Made by a program: the position numbers and the translations under genes. This document shows positions 1 to 5,772 of a stretch of DNA of 6,063 nucleotides, piece after piece (the stretch's first letter is position 1; the number at the start of each line of letters is the position of its first letter). The stretch is from Ruminococcus sp. (GTDB taxonomy: Bacteria > Bacillota > Clostridia > Oscillospirales > Ruminococcaceae): assembly GCA_003488415.1 (NCBI GenBank), contig DNLQ01000258.1, forward strand, positions 1-6,063, given 5' to 3'. Under the pieces are notes generated by a model. It searched no databases, had not been told where the DNA came from, and saw only the letters and a list, made by a program, of their open reading frames with translations.

Positions 1-1
1 A

Positions 2-127
2 CCTGCTGCTCCTGAGGCACCTGCTAAGCCCGAGCCTCCCAAGCCCCACGAAGGCGCACCTGTTCCCCCTGCTGCTCCCGAGACTGCTGAGTCTGTAGAG
101 TCCGCTGAGACTGTTGCAGAGGACTGA
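2..127 (+). CDS. C-terminal tail of a Pro/Ala/Glu-rich protein (5' end outside window)
   Basis: Only the last 41 codons are visible, in the frame that opens at base 2 and stops with TGA at 125-127. The translated tail consists almost entirely of Pro, Ala, Glu, Lys, Ser, Thr and Val, with PAAPEAPAKPEPP near the window edge and AESVESAETVAED at the end. It looks like a disordered, acidic C-terminal extension and not a folded domain. No catalytic motif or membrane segment is seen, so the function cannot be named. The reading frame is supported by the in-phase stop lying 39 nt before a strong intrinsic terminator, and by the biased amino-acid content. Such tails occur on many Firmicute proteins, both cytosolic and surface-exposed. 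Coding status is fairly likely; identity is unknown. Confidence 0.7.
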   Translation, partial: PAAPEAPAKPEPPKPHEGAPVPPAAPETAESVESAETVAED

Positions 128-166
128 TCAGGGCTGCCGTCCGAGAATAGTAAACATCAGAGAGTT

Positions 167-204
167 AAAGACCGGTGGTATCCGCTTCCACCGGTCTTTT
201 TCCT
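167..204 (+). terminator. Rho-independent terminator after the left-edge gene
   Basis: A 12-bp perfect stem pairs AAAGACCGGTGG (167-178) with CCACCGGTCTTT (188-199) around a 9-nt loop, and is followed by a T-rich run. It separates the left-edge gene from the long gap and the secreted-protein gene downstream. The A/T-flanked stem could also work partly in the opposite direction, but no gene on the minus strand needs it. Confidence 0.9.
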
Positions 205-501
205 TTTAGTAATATAACATTTTCGGTCTGATTTAAATATAACACTTTTATTATATTTCATCCGGCGCAATAGTGCAAGGCTTTTCTTGTGAAGCTGCCC
301 TTTTGACTTGCGAACGGATACGTTTGAGCAATATTGTTCTAAAATGTATAGTTCACCCGAACCTTTGATATTTATATTTTATACTTGCTGTAATATTTTC
401 AGCAGAAAGAAAGCAATTCTTTTGGATTATACGCATTGAAGAATATAAATCAACATATACTGGATGTTTTGTTGATTTGCTACAATTCTGCCGTTTTGGT
501 A
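205..501. other. AT-rich intergenic stretch, no gene seen
   Basis: No ORF with a ribosome binding site was found on either strand. A 62-codon minus-strand frame (353-541) lacks a convincing start context and overlaps the strong promoter at 502-530. AATATAACA occurs twice as a direct repeat (211-219 and 236-244). A weak promoter-like pair, TTGAGC (324-329) and TATAGT (347-352) with a 17-nt spacer, is present but has no evident product. A small hairpin, TGCTG (386-390) with CAGCA (400-404), follows it. Confidence 0.6.
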
Positions 502-530
502 TTGACTTTCCGTGCGCTGTAAGGTATAAT
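502..530 (+). promoter_or_regulatory. Sigma-A-type promoter for the LRR-transglutaminase gene
   Basis: TTGACT (502-507) and TATAAT (525-530) are separated by exactly 17 nt, which is five of six and six of six matches to the vegetative consensus. Transcription should start near 537, giving an untranslated leader of about 220 nt before the start codon at 760. A weaker pair closer to the gene, TTGATT (678-683) and TAACAT (700-705) with a 16-nt spacer, could act as a second start but is much less convincing. Confidence 0.8.
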
Positions 531-537
531 AATAACA

Positions 538-759
538 TCAAGGAAAAACCAATGATGGATCAATAGTATCAATCCTATTACTTATAGTAAATTGTTCCGG
601 AACACTATTCACTACAAAACTTATAGGGAATGCGACAGATCTCTGCTGCAATATACTTGCATTATTCTGTTATTTTCTTGATTTAACACAAAACGATCAT
701 AACATCTTTGTAACATTTTTTAATCATGTTCTAACACAATATTCAGGAGGATAATGACC
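538..759 (+). promoter_or_regulatory. Long untranslated leader with palindrome and TAACAY repeats
   Basis: This is the segment between the predicted transcription start and the start codon. It contains a perfect 12-bp palindrome TGTTCCGGAACA (593-604), a direct repeat of CTTATAG (581-587 and 620-626), and four TAACAY hexamers close to the gene (684, 700, 711 and 732). AGGAGG (745-750) is the ribosome binding site. I see no recognisable riboswitch core, no T-box and no intrinsic terminator inside the leader. A four-codon frame starting ATG ATG at 552 follows AGGA (541-544), but it is too short to call. Confidence 0.5.
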
Positions 760-2247
760 ATGAATTTCAAAAGGATCGCAGCAGGCGTTATGGCTGCTGC
801 TGCAGTAATCACAGTATCAACACAGGCTATCGGAAGCGGCTCACCTCTCTTTGCTGATACAGCTATCACTGCTGAGGCTGCTATCAACGATATAGCTATT
901 TATTATAGCGGTGACATCTACGCCTGCAACAATATCCAGTTCAAGCTCAACAAGACAACAAAGAAAGCTACTATCTACGGCAAGACACCTAAGAATCCCA
1001 GCGGCGGAAATGTAACACTCACGGATGTAGTTATCCCCGGACAGATAAGAGTACTGAGCGGCGATTACCAGGGTACATATGAGGTAGCTGCTGTCAATAA
1101 CAGAGCATTCTACAATTCCGAGCTTACATCCATTGACCTCAGCAACTGCTATGCACTTACCGATATCAAGCAGGAAGCATTCAGAAGCTGTAAGAAGCTG
1201 AAGAGCGTAAAGCTCAACTCTTCTATAAGCGGCATCGCTTATGGTTCATTCCAGGATTGTACAGCCCTCAGCAGCTTTGACTTCAACGGAGCATACCGCC
1301 TCACAACCATCAATTCAAGCCTTTTCCTGCGTGATACTGCTCTGAAGAATATCAATATTCCTTACGGTGTAAGATGGATCAATAGCAGTGCTTTTAACAG
1401 CTCAGGACTTACAAGCATCAAGATCCCGAACAGCGTTACATCTATCGGTCTTTCTGCATTTGCCGGCTGCAAGTCTATGAAGAAGATCGATTTTGAGGCA
1501 GGCGGAAACGGAACACTTACACTTGACCGTTATGCGTTCGCTAATTGTACAGCTCTCAACGAGGTTCGCTTCAACCGCAGAGGCATCAAGGCTTACTCTT
1601 TAACATTCAACGGCTGCGGTGATTCCTTCAAGTCATACGGCTACGGCGCACAGGACTACACACAGTCTGTTGCAAAGGATCTCCTCGGCATCTGGGGACT
1701 CAAGTATGATGCAAAGGCTTCAGCAGCTAAGCAGAAGGAGTTCTTCAACAGCCTCCAGAAGAAGCTGAATGATTACATTACATACCAGGGACTTGAGGAC
1801 TCTGAGGAAGGCTGTGCTGCAACAGTTATCAGCATCAGAAAGGGTACCTGCGGCGGCTTCGCAAGAGTATTCTATAACTTCTGCATCGCTGCCGGCGTTA
1901 ACAAGAGCAACGTTCTCGTGGGCGGAGACAGACACTGCCACGCCTGGAACTATGTAAAGGTTGGCAATCTCTGGTACAACATTGATGCAACTAACGATGT
2001 AAATGTTTGCACAAAGAAGTATTATTCCGACTTCATGATCAGAAACTGGGGCGATCCCTCATACTATGAGGCTGCTTGCAAGAGAACTGTAAGACCTCAC
2101 CACCCTGAGGATTTCATCGTTTGCATTGACGATGTACTCGGTTCTGATGATGCAAAGAACTTCAACAACATAAAGACTGACTTCTTTGATAAGCTCCTCA
2201 GTGAGGGTGCTGCAGGAAGCGTTCAGATAAGCGGTACAAGAGCATAA
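760..2247 (+). CDS. Secreted BspA-type leucine-rich repeat protein with C-terminal transglutaminase-like domain
   Basis: The product is 495 residues. The start at 760 is preferred over the in-frame ATG at 754 because AGGAGG (745-750) lies 9 nt upstream of 760 but only 3 nt upstream of 754. The N-terminus (MNFKRIAAGVMAAAAVITVS) is a signal-peptide-like basic plus hydrophobic segment; the cleavage site is unclear. Residues about 90-285 carry BspA/LRR_5-type repeats, seen as recurring 'AF..C..L..v.' and 'I.IP..V..I...AF' patterns. Residues about 330-415 form a transglutaminase-like papain-fold domain with an intact likely triad: Cys364 in GTCGGFA, His394 in CHAWNYV and Asp409 in NIDATND. Family knowledge suggests protein cross-linking or peptide cleavage outside the cell, with the repeats binding a ligand. 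No dockerin, LPXTG motif or membrane anchor is seen. It has its own promoter and terminator, so it is probably monocistronic. Confidence 0.93.
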   Translation: MNFKRIAAGVMAAAAVITVSTQAIGSGSPLFADTAITAEAAINDIAIYYSGDIYACNNIQFKLNKTTKKATIYGKTPKNPSGGNVTLTDVVIPGQIRVLSGDYQGTYEVAAVNNRAFYNSELTSIDLSNCYALTDIKQEAFRSCKKLKSVKLNSSISGIAYGSFQDCTALSSFDFNGAYRLTTINSSLFLRDTALKNINIPYGVRWINSSAFNSSGLTSIKIPNSVTSIGLSAFAGCKSMKKIDFEAGGNGTLTLDRYAFANCTALNEVRFNRRGIKAYSLTFNGCGDSFKSYGYGAQDYTQSVAKDLLGIWGLKYDAKASAAKQKEFFNSLQKKLNDYITYQGLEDSEEGCAATVISIRKGTCGGFARVFYNFCIAAGVNKSNVLVGGDRHCHAWNYVKVGNLWYNIDATNDVNVCTKKYYSDFMIRNWGDPSYYEAACKRTVRPHHPEDFIVCIDDVLGSDDAKNFNNIKTDFFDKLLSEGAAGSVQISGTRA

Positions 2248-2259
2248 TCGAATACCATC

Positions 2260-2285
2260 AGCCCGGACTTATGTCCGGGCTTTTT
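2260..2285 (+). terminator. Rho-independent terminator after the LRR-transglutaminase gene
   Basis: A perfect 9-bp stem pairs AGCCCGGAC (2260-2268) with GTCCGGGCT (2273-2281) around a TTAT loop and runs into TTTTTC. It starts 12 nt after the TAA stop and separates this gene from the sigma-factor operon. Confidence 0.93.
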
Positions 2286-2291
2286 CTTGCT

Positions 2292-2320
2292 TTTATAAAG
2301 AAAGAGTGTTAAGATATACT
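2292..2320 (+). promoter_or_regulatory. Candidate promoter of the sigma-factor operon
   Basis: TTTATA (2292-2297) and TATACT (2315-2320) are 17 nt apart, four of six and five of six matches to the vegetative consensus. This would place transcription start near 2327, about 60 nt before the start codon. ECF sigma factors often control their own operon, so I looked for a GGAAC/CGTC-type pair. CGTC occurs at 2343-2346, but no AAC element lies at the usual 16-17 nt spacing. The call is tentative. Confidence 0.4.
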
Positions 2321-2387
2321 TAGTATAAACCATGAGTTTCTTCGTCTAATAAGTAAAAGGAAACTATTCCGGAAAGGAGTTCCCTAT

Positions 2388-2942
2388 ATGGAAAACGGTG
2401 AAAGTAGCTACCGCCGTTTCCTTGCAGGTGACGACAACGGCATGGTGGAGCTTATCAGAGATTACAAGGACGGACTGATACTCTACCTTTGCAGCTTCAC
2501 CGGTGACATTGATTCCGCAGAAGAATGCGTTCAGGATACATTTATAAGACTTGCCGTAAAGAAGCCGCATTTTGCAGGACGAAGCTCATTCCGTACCTGG
2601 CTGTACGCTATCGGCAGAAATATCGCCGTAGACTGGCTCAGGAGATCGAAGCGCCGGAAGCAAACTGCTCTGGAGGAGATCGCTGAGATCAGCGACGGAA
2701 CCGACCTTGAATACAGCTATCTTGTCAGTGAGAGAAAAGTCACTCTCCACCGTGCTATGCGGAATCTGAAAAAAGAATACCAGCAGGTATTGTGGCTGAC
2801 CTACTTTGAAGAGTTCACAGCAGCCGAAGCTGCTTCTGCAATGGGAAAGACAAGGAAGCAGACCGAGAACCTGCTGTATAATGCAAGGAAGGCACTTAAA
2901 ACAGAACTTGAAAAGGAGGGCTTCAGCTATGATGAGTTATAA
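2388..2942 (+). CDS. ECF-type RNA polymerase sigma-70 factor
   Basis: The product is 184 residues, the usual length for an extracytoplasmic-function sigma factor with regions 2 and 4 only. Region 2 covers about residues 17-90, with the typical AEECVQDTFIRL helix, the FRTWLYAIGRNIAVDWLRR stretch (region 2.3/2.4, -10 recognition and melting) and a basic RSKRRK end. Region 4 covers about 118-172, with a YQQVLWLTYFEEFTAAEAA helix-turn-helix followed by GKTRKQTENLLYNARKALK (-35 recognition). The start has AAGGAG (2374-2379) 8 nt upstream. The last 14 nt overlap the next gene, whose strong AGGAGG lies inside this one, pointing to translational coupling. ECF factors redirect RNA polymerase to a small set of promoters when a partner anti-sigma factor releases them. 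The target genes cannot be read from the window. The exact ECF subgroup is not assigned. Confidence 0.93.
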   Translation: MENGESSYRRFLAGDDNGMVELIRDYKDGLILYLCSFTGDIDSAEECVQDTFIRLAVKKPHFAGRSSFRTWLYAIGRNIAVDWLRRSKRRKQTALEEIAEISDGTDLEYSYLVSERKVTLHRAMRNLKKEYQQVLWLTYFEEFTAAEAASAMGKTRKQTENLLYNARKALKTELEKEGFSYDEL

Positions 2943-3891
2943 GGAAATGGCTGAAAATGTACTTGAAGCCCGTGACAGACACGAAGAGAAAAAGAGACGA
3001 CGAAAGACTGTAATGCTCCGGTGCATACCGGCTGCGGCATTGATCTGCCTGGCAGTGATCATGAGTGCAGCTATCGTTAGGCGTCCTATGACCGAAATAC
3101 CTCAGCCGCCTGACATCATAACAGAAACTGAACGTGCAGCTATTCCTGCCGGAGAGACAGTCACTTCAGCGGCGGAAAAGACCTCTGAGCGCATAACAGA
3201 GCCGGAGTTCAGCACAGAAACTGCTCCGGAGACATCATATACCGGAACAAAGACGGAGACTGCTGAGAAATCTGCGCCGCCGGTCACTTCTGCACAAGAA
3301 AGCAGAGAGCGTGTCACTGCGGCTGCGGCAGATAACAGTGAAGCTGCTGGAACGGAAGCCGTATCTCAGACTGAGGCAATGACAGGTGTGCCATCGCCGG
3401 AGGAAGTTACTTCAATGCCTGTACAGACTTCGGCTGAAGCAGCATCCACGAAATCAGAAACAGAAGCAGCGGATCCTGCCGTTACTTCATCATCGGCTGC
3501 TGCGGCAACTCACTCTGCCGGACAGGCAGGCGGTGCAGCTGCTCCTGCTGTGGTACTGTGGGAGGATAAGCCGCCATATGAGCAGTACACCTACGGCAGG
3601 CTCGGAGATATACTTTATAAATCATGGATGTACAGTATTCCGGAGGATATGACCGGAGAGCTTCTCGGAAGTATGGAAATGGAAGGCTATGACTCCGAGA
3701 AGAACGTCATAAATAACTGTACTGCTTATGCCTACACTGTCAATGGCTATACTCCAGGTGAGGCAGCTGCGGTCAGATTCACAGAGGGCGGAGAGCTTTA
3801 TTTCTACGCAGGTCCCGACAGGACTTCTGAAAGCGTTCAGAGTCTTATAAACGAACTGAGAAGACGAAAGGATGAGAAAAATGAAAACTAA
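2929..3891 (+). CDS. Single-pass membrane protein, putative anti-sigma factor
   Basis: The product is 320 residues starting at ATG 2929, chosen because AGGAGG (2914-2919) lies 9 nt upstream. A longer frame back to 2806 lies inside the sigma-factor region 4 coding sequence and is not credible. Residues 1-27 are a short charged cytoplasmic segment (EEKKRRRK next to the membrane). Residues about 28-50 form one transmembrane helix. Residues about 51-205 are a low-complexity Thr/Ser/Glu/Ala/Pro-rich linker likely to be outside the cell. Residues about 206-320 form a small folded domain with Trp/Tyr/Gly content and a charged C-terminal helix (VQSLINELRRRKDEKNEN). The anti-sigma role rests on position: it directly follows and overlaps an ECF sigma gene and has the one-helix topology common to such partners. 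I see no zinc-type HxxxCxxC motif and no recognised anti-sigma domain in the short N-terminus, so it could instead be an unrelated envelope protein. Confidence 0.85.
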   Translation: MMSYKEMAENVLEARDRHEEKKRRRKTVMLRCIPAAALICLAVIMSAAIVRRPMTEIPQPPDIITETERAAIPAGETVTSAAEKTSERITEPEFSTETAPETSYTGTKTETAEKSAPPVTSAQESRERVTAAAADNSEAAGTEAVSQTEAMTGVPSPEEVTSMPVQTSAEAASTKSETEAADPAVTSSSAAAATHSAGQAGGAAAPAVVLWEDKPPYEQYTYGRLGDILYKSWMYSIPEDMTGELLGSMEMEGYDSEKNVINNCTAYAYTVNGYTPGEAAAVRFTEGGELYFYAGPDRTSESVQSLINELRRRKDEKNEN

Positions 3892-5524
3892 GCGTATCAT
3901 TTCATTAGCATCAGCTGTTATGCTGTCAGCACAGGCAGTCAGCATCCCTGTTTCAGCCGAAACATCATATCACAATGCAACGCTGACCGTAAATGTCTAT
4001 GACAGCGAGACAGGAGAGCTTTTTAAAGGTGAGGGAAACTTTCTTATCGGAAGAGGAGAGTCTGTTGGTGAAGGTATGGGCGGCGGAGCTATGTACGGCA
4101 GCTGGTCACCTGCGAAGCAGAATCCCTATGTAACGGATATAGGCTACCAGGACGGATACCTGTTCCTTTTCTCTTTCAGCAATAAGGGAGAATACATGAT
4201 CGACGAGAGCAGGTGCTCACCTGCGTTCACTCTTGACAACTGCACCGAGAAGGAGATAGACCTCTACCTTACCGGTACAAATAACACCATCTCTCAGCCT
4301 GTATCCGATGATATCACTGAGATACCCGACAAGTCAGAGATCACATTTGATGATCTGCTTGCCATGTCTGACGATGAGCTGAAAGCCTTCTGCGAGAAGA
4401 ACGGACTTGAATACAGACCGACAGTTGCCGGATACGGAAGCCGTGGAATGGAACTTATGCTCACTCCCGATGACTACAAGCTCACTGACGAGATAACTGT
4501 CAGCCCTGTGCTTGAAGAGCTGGGCAGAGGCGGCGTGAACGATTATGATATCAGCCGTATGGTATCTGATCTGAACTTTCCGGAGGAATACTACAACGTC
4601 TATCCCGGAACAGTTTCCTTTGAGAACTATGCTGAGTGCGTCGAGGAGGAGAACGGTGAGATACACGATATGTTCTACAAGCTGGCTGCTGTAGGAGTAA
4701 CAGTCAGTGCAGGAGCCGAGGAGAAGTACCCCATGGAGCGGCTTCTTGTGCTGATACCGGTATGGGCTGGCATGAACAGGAATTATCGCCATTTCCGCAT
4801 CCCTCAGATGGGCGGAGTCATTGCAGCGCAGACTTCTGAGTCCGTGAAAGGCGATGCCAATACTGACGGAAAGATAAATGTTTCCGATGCAGTCGCAGTA
4901 CTCCAGTACATCTCCAATTCAGAAAAATACCCGCTGACACCAGAAGGCATTGAGAATGCCGATTGTGACGGCGATCCCGGAGTTACCGGCAGCGATGCCC
5001 TGGCAATACAGAGAATTGATGCAGGACTTGAGTCTGAGCCGGTGCAGCAGGAAAAAACTGTTGAATCTGCGCAGCTTCTGGAGGTCGAAGAAATCCCTAT
5101 GAGCCTTCCGGACGGGAGCCGTAACTGGAGCGGCAGCATATTGACCTCTGCACAGGAGCTTGATGAGTATATCAATGCAAAAGAGTATTATCCGGTCCTT
5201 TCAGAGTCAGTAAGCGATGATCTCTTTACAGACAAGGCAGTCATTGTGATTTATTCCCGTGAAGGTTCAGGCAGCCAATACTCTGTTATCAGTAATATGG
5301 CAGTATCCGGCAGCACACTTAATGTATCCACTGTTACAAGAATGCCGGAGGTAGTGACCTGTGATATTGTTGTAAGGAGATACATCTACTCAGTTCCGTT
5401 GAGTGAAGTAGAGGGGATAAGCGGTATTTCCTTCACAGATTCATTCTCCTGCGAAAAAGATGACAGGCTTGGAGATGAGATACGACAATGGTTCAGGGAA
5501 TGGCTCGATGAACAGATGAAGTGA
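3881..5524 (+). CDS. Secreted dockerin-containing protein with C-terminal PrcB-like domain
   Basis: The product is 547 residues. The start at 3881 is preferred over the in-frame ATG at 3872 because AAAGGA (3867-3872) is 8 nt upstream of 3881. It overlaps the previous gene by 11 nt. MKTKRIISLASAVMLSAQAV plus a VSA cleavage site make a clear signal peptide. Residues about 31-135 are a beta-rich domain opening ATLTVNVYDSETGELF. A linker with FDDLLAMSDDELKAFCEKNGLE leads to a second unassigned region up to about 315. A type I dockerin follows (about 324-385): loop one has Asp325, Asn327, Asp329 and Asp336; loop two has Asp361, Asp363, Asp365 and Asp372. Both calcium loops are intact. Residues about 412-525 resemble the PrcB_C fold (DKAVIVIYSREGSGSQYSV pattern), a tentative match. 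No carbohydrate-active catalytic domain is visible. The dockerin should bind a cohesin on a scaffold or the cell surface. Confidence 0.92.
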   Translation: MKTKRIISLASAVMLSAQAVSIPVSAETSYHNATLTVNVYDSETGELFKGEGNFLIGRGESVGEGMGGGAMYGSWSPAKQNPYVTDIGYQDGYLFLFSFSNKGEYMIDESRCSPAFTLDNCTEKEIDLYLTGTNNTISQPVSDDITEIPDKSEITFDDLLAMSDDELKAFCEKNGLEYRPTVAGYGSRGMELMLTPDDYKLTDEITVSPVLEELGRGGVNDYDISRMVSDLNFPEEYYNVYPGTVSFENYAECVEEENGEIHDMFYKLAAVGVTVSAGAEEKYPMERLLVLIPVWAGMNRNYRHFRIPQMGGVIAAQTSESVKGDANTDGKINVSDAVAVLQYISNSEKYPLTPEGIENADCDGDPGVTGSDALAIQRIDAGLESEPVQQEKTVESAQLLEVEEIPMSLPDGSRNWSGSILTSAQELDEYINAKEYYPVLSESVSDDLFTDKAVIVIYSREGSGSQYSVISNMAVSGSTLNVSTVTRMPEVVTCDIVVRRYIYSVPLSEVEGISGISFTDSFSCEKDDRLGDEIRQWFREWLDEQMK

Positions 5525-5533
5525 ATATCACAC

Positions 5534-5560
5534 AAAGGGCGCACAGTGGTGCGCCCTTTT
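5534..5560 (+). terminator. Rho-independent terminator of the sigma-factor operon
   Basis: A perfect 11-bp stem pairs AAAGGGCGCAC (5534-5544) with GTGCGCCCTTT (5549-5559) around an AGTG tetraloop and continues into a short T run. It starts 9 nt after the TGA of the dockerin gene and closes the three-gene operon. The leader-peptide unit downstream therefore needs its own promoter. Confidence 0.93.
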
Positions 5561-5608
5561 CGATTCAGGTATAATATGATTCTATAAGTAATGATAATCC
5601 TTTCGTAT

Positions 5609-5637
5609 TGGACAAAAACCTATAGGTATGGTATGAT
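5609..5637 (+). promoter_or_regulatory. Extended -10 promoter with a palindromic operator candidate
   Basis: TGGACA (5609-5614) and TATGAT (5632-5637) lie 17 nt apart, each five of six to consensus, and TG at 5629-5630 gives an extended -10. Transcription should start near 5644, just ahead of the leader ORF. The spacer contains a perfect 10-bp palindrome, ACCTATAGGT (5618-5627). A dimeric repressor bound there would block RNA polymerase. I cannot tell which regulator family, if any, recognises it. Confidence 0.7.
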
Positions 5638-5667
5638 TAGTTCATAAAGTAAAACAGGAGTGAGAAA

Positions 5668-5718
5668 ATGAAAGAGATAAGAGAGATCATTTATCCGGAG
5701 CGAATGCGATGTTGCTGA
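5668..5718 (+). CDS. 16-residue leader peptide ending Arg-Cys-Cys
   Basis: This short ORF reads MKEIREIIYPERMRCC and stops with TGA. Its ribosome binding site, CAGGAG (5655-5660), sits 7 nt before the ATG, as good as those of the larger genes here. It begins about 24 nt after a predicted transcription start and ends 49 nt before a substrate-binding lipoprotein gene. The last two sense codons are TGT and TGC, so ribosomes would wait there when charged tRNA-Cys is scarce. Short Cys-rich leader peptides that control sulfur-uptake or cysteine genes are established in actinobacteria. I do not know of a described family with this sequence in Firmicutes. The ORF and its start signals are seen; translation and regulation are inferred. 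It could be a chance ORF, but promoter, spacing and Cys-Cys ending together argue against that. Confidence 0.6.
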   Translation: MKEIREIIYPERMRCC

Positions 5719-5725
5719 TCCATTC
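5702..5725 (+). promoter_or_regulatory. Hairpin at the end of the leader ORF with the Cys codons near its apex
   Basis: GAATG (5702-5706) pairs with CATTC (5721-5725) and, after a bulged C, GAT (5708-5710) pairs with ATC (5718-5720), leaving a 7-nt loop GTTGCTG. The TGT TGC TGA of the leader ORF fills the inner stem and loop. In addition, ATTTATC (5689-5695) inside the leader can pair with GATAAAT (5761-5767) right against the lipoprotein start codon, or with the same sequence at 5745-5751. There is no T tract, so translational control is likelier than transcription termination. Stability was judged by eye. Confidence 0.35.
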
Positions 5726-5744
5726 CACGTAAAACTGTAATATT

Positions 5745-5772
5745 GATAAATATGAAAGGTGATAAATATGAA
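5745..5772 (+). repeat. Tandem 12-bp repeat over the lipoprotein start codon
   Basis: GATAAATATGAA occurs at 5745-5756 and again at 5761-5772, a 16-nt period. Each copy contains an ATG. The downstream ATG (5768) follows AAAGGTGAT (5755-5763), a good ribosome binding site; the upstream ATG (5752) has none and opens a seven-codon frame that ends at 5775. Confidence 0.7.

Noticed and set aside
353..541. 62-codon minus-strand ORF in the gap before the LRR gene
   Set aside because: No convincing ribosome binding site, no recognisable domain, and it overlaps the strong + strand promoter at 502-530.
552..566. Four-codon ORF MMDQ in the LRR gene leader
   Set aside because: Too short and without a meaningful codon pattern; a weak AGGA upstream is not enough.
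538..759. Riboswitch in the long leader
   Set aside because: No conserved core of a class I can recognise by eye and no terminator or clear sequestering hairpin was found.
1720..1957. Overlapping ORFs on both strands inside the transglutaminase-like region
   Set aside because: They are shadows of the real gene, whose frame carries the conserved Cys/His/Asp motifs.
2328..2346. ECF-type autoregulatory promoter (AAC at 2328-2330, CGTC at 2343-2346)
   Set aside because: The spacing of 12 nt is too short for the usual 16-17 nt, and there is no GGAAC element.
2332..2349. Five-codon ORF MSFFV ahead of the sigma gene
   Set aside because: No ribosome binding site precedes it and the peptide has no regulatory codon run.
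2806..2928. 41-codon N-terminal extension of the membrane protein
   Set aside because: It lies entirely within the conserved region 4 coding sequence of the sigma factor, and a strong AGGAGG 9 nt before 2929 sets the real start.
4334..5175. Long minus-strand ORFs (152 and 123 codons) opposite the dockerin gene
   Set aside because: They are antisense to well-supported signal-peptide and dockerin coding sequence, with low-complexity Ser/Cys translations and no start signals.
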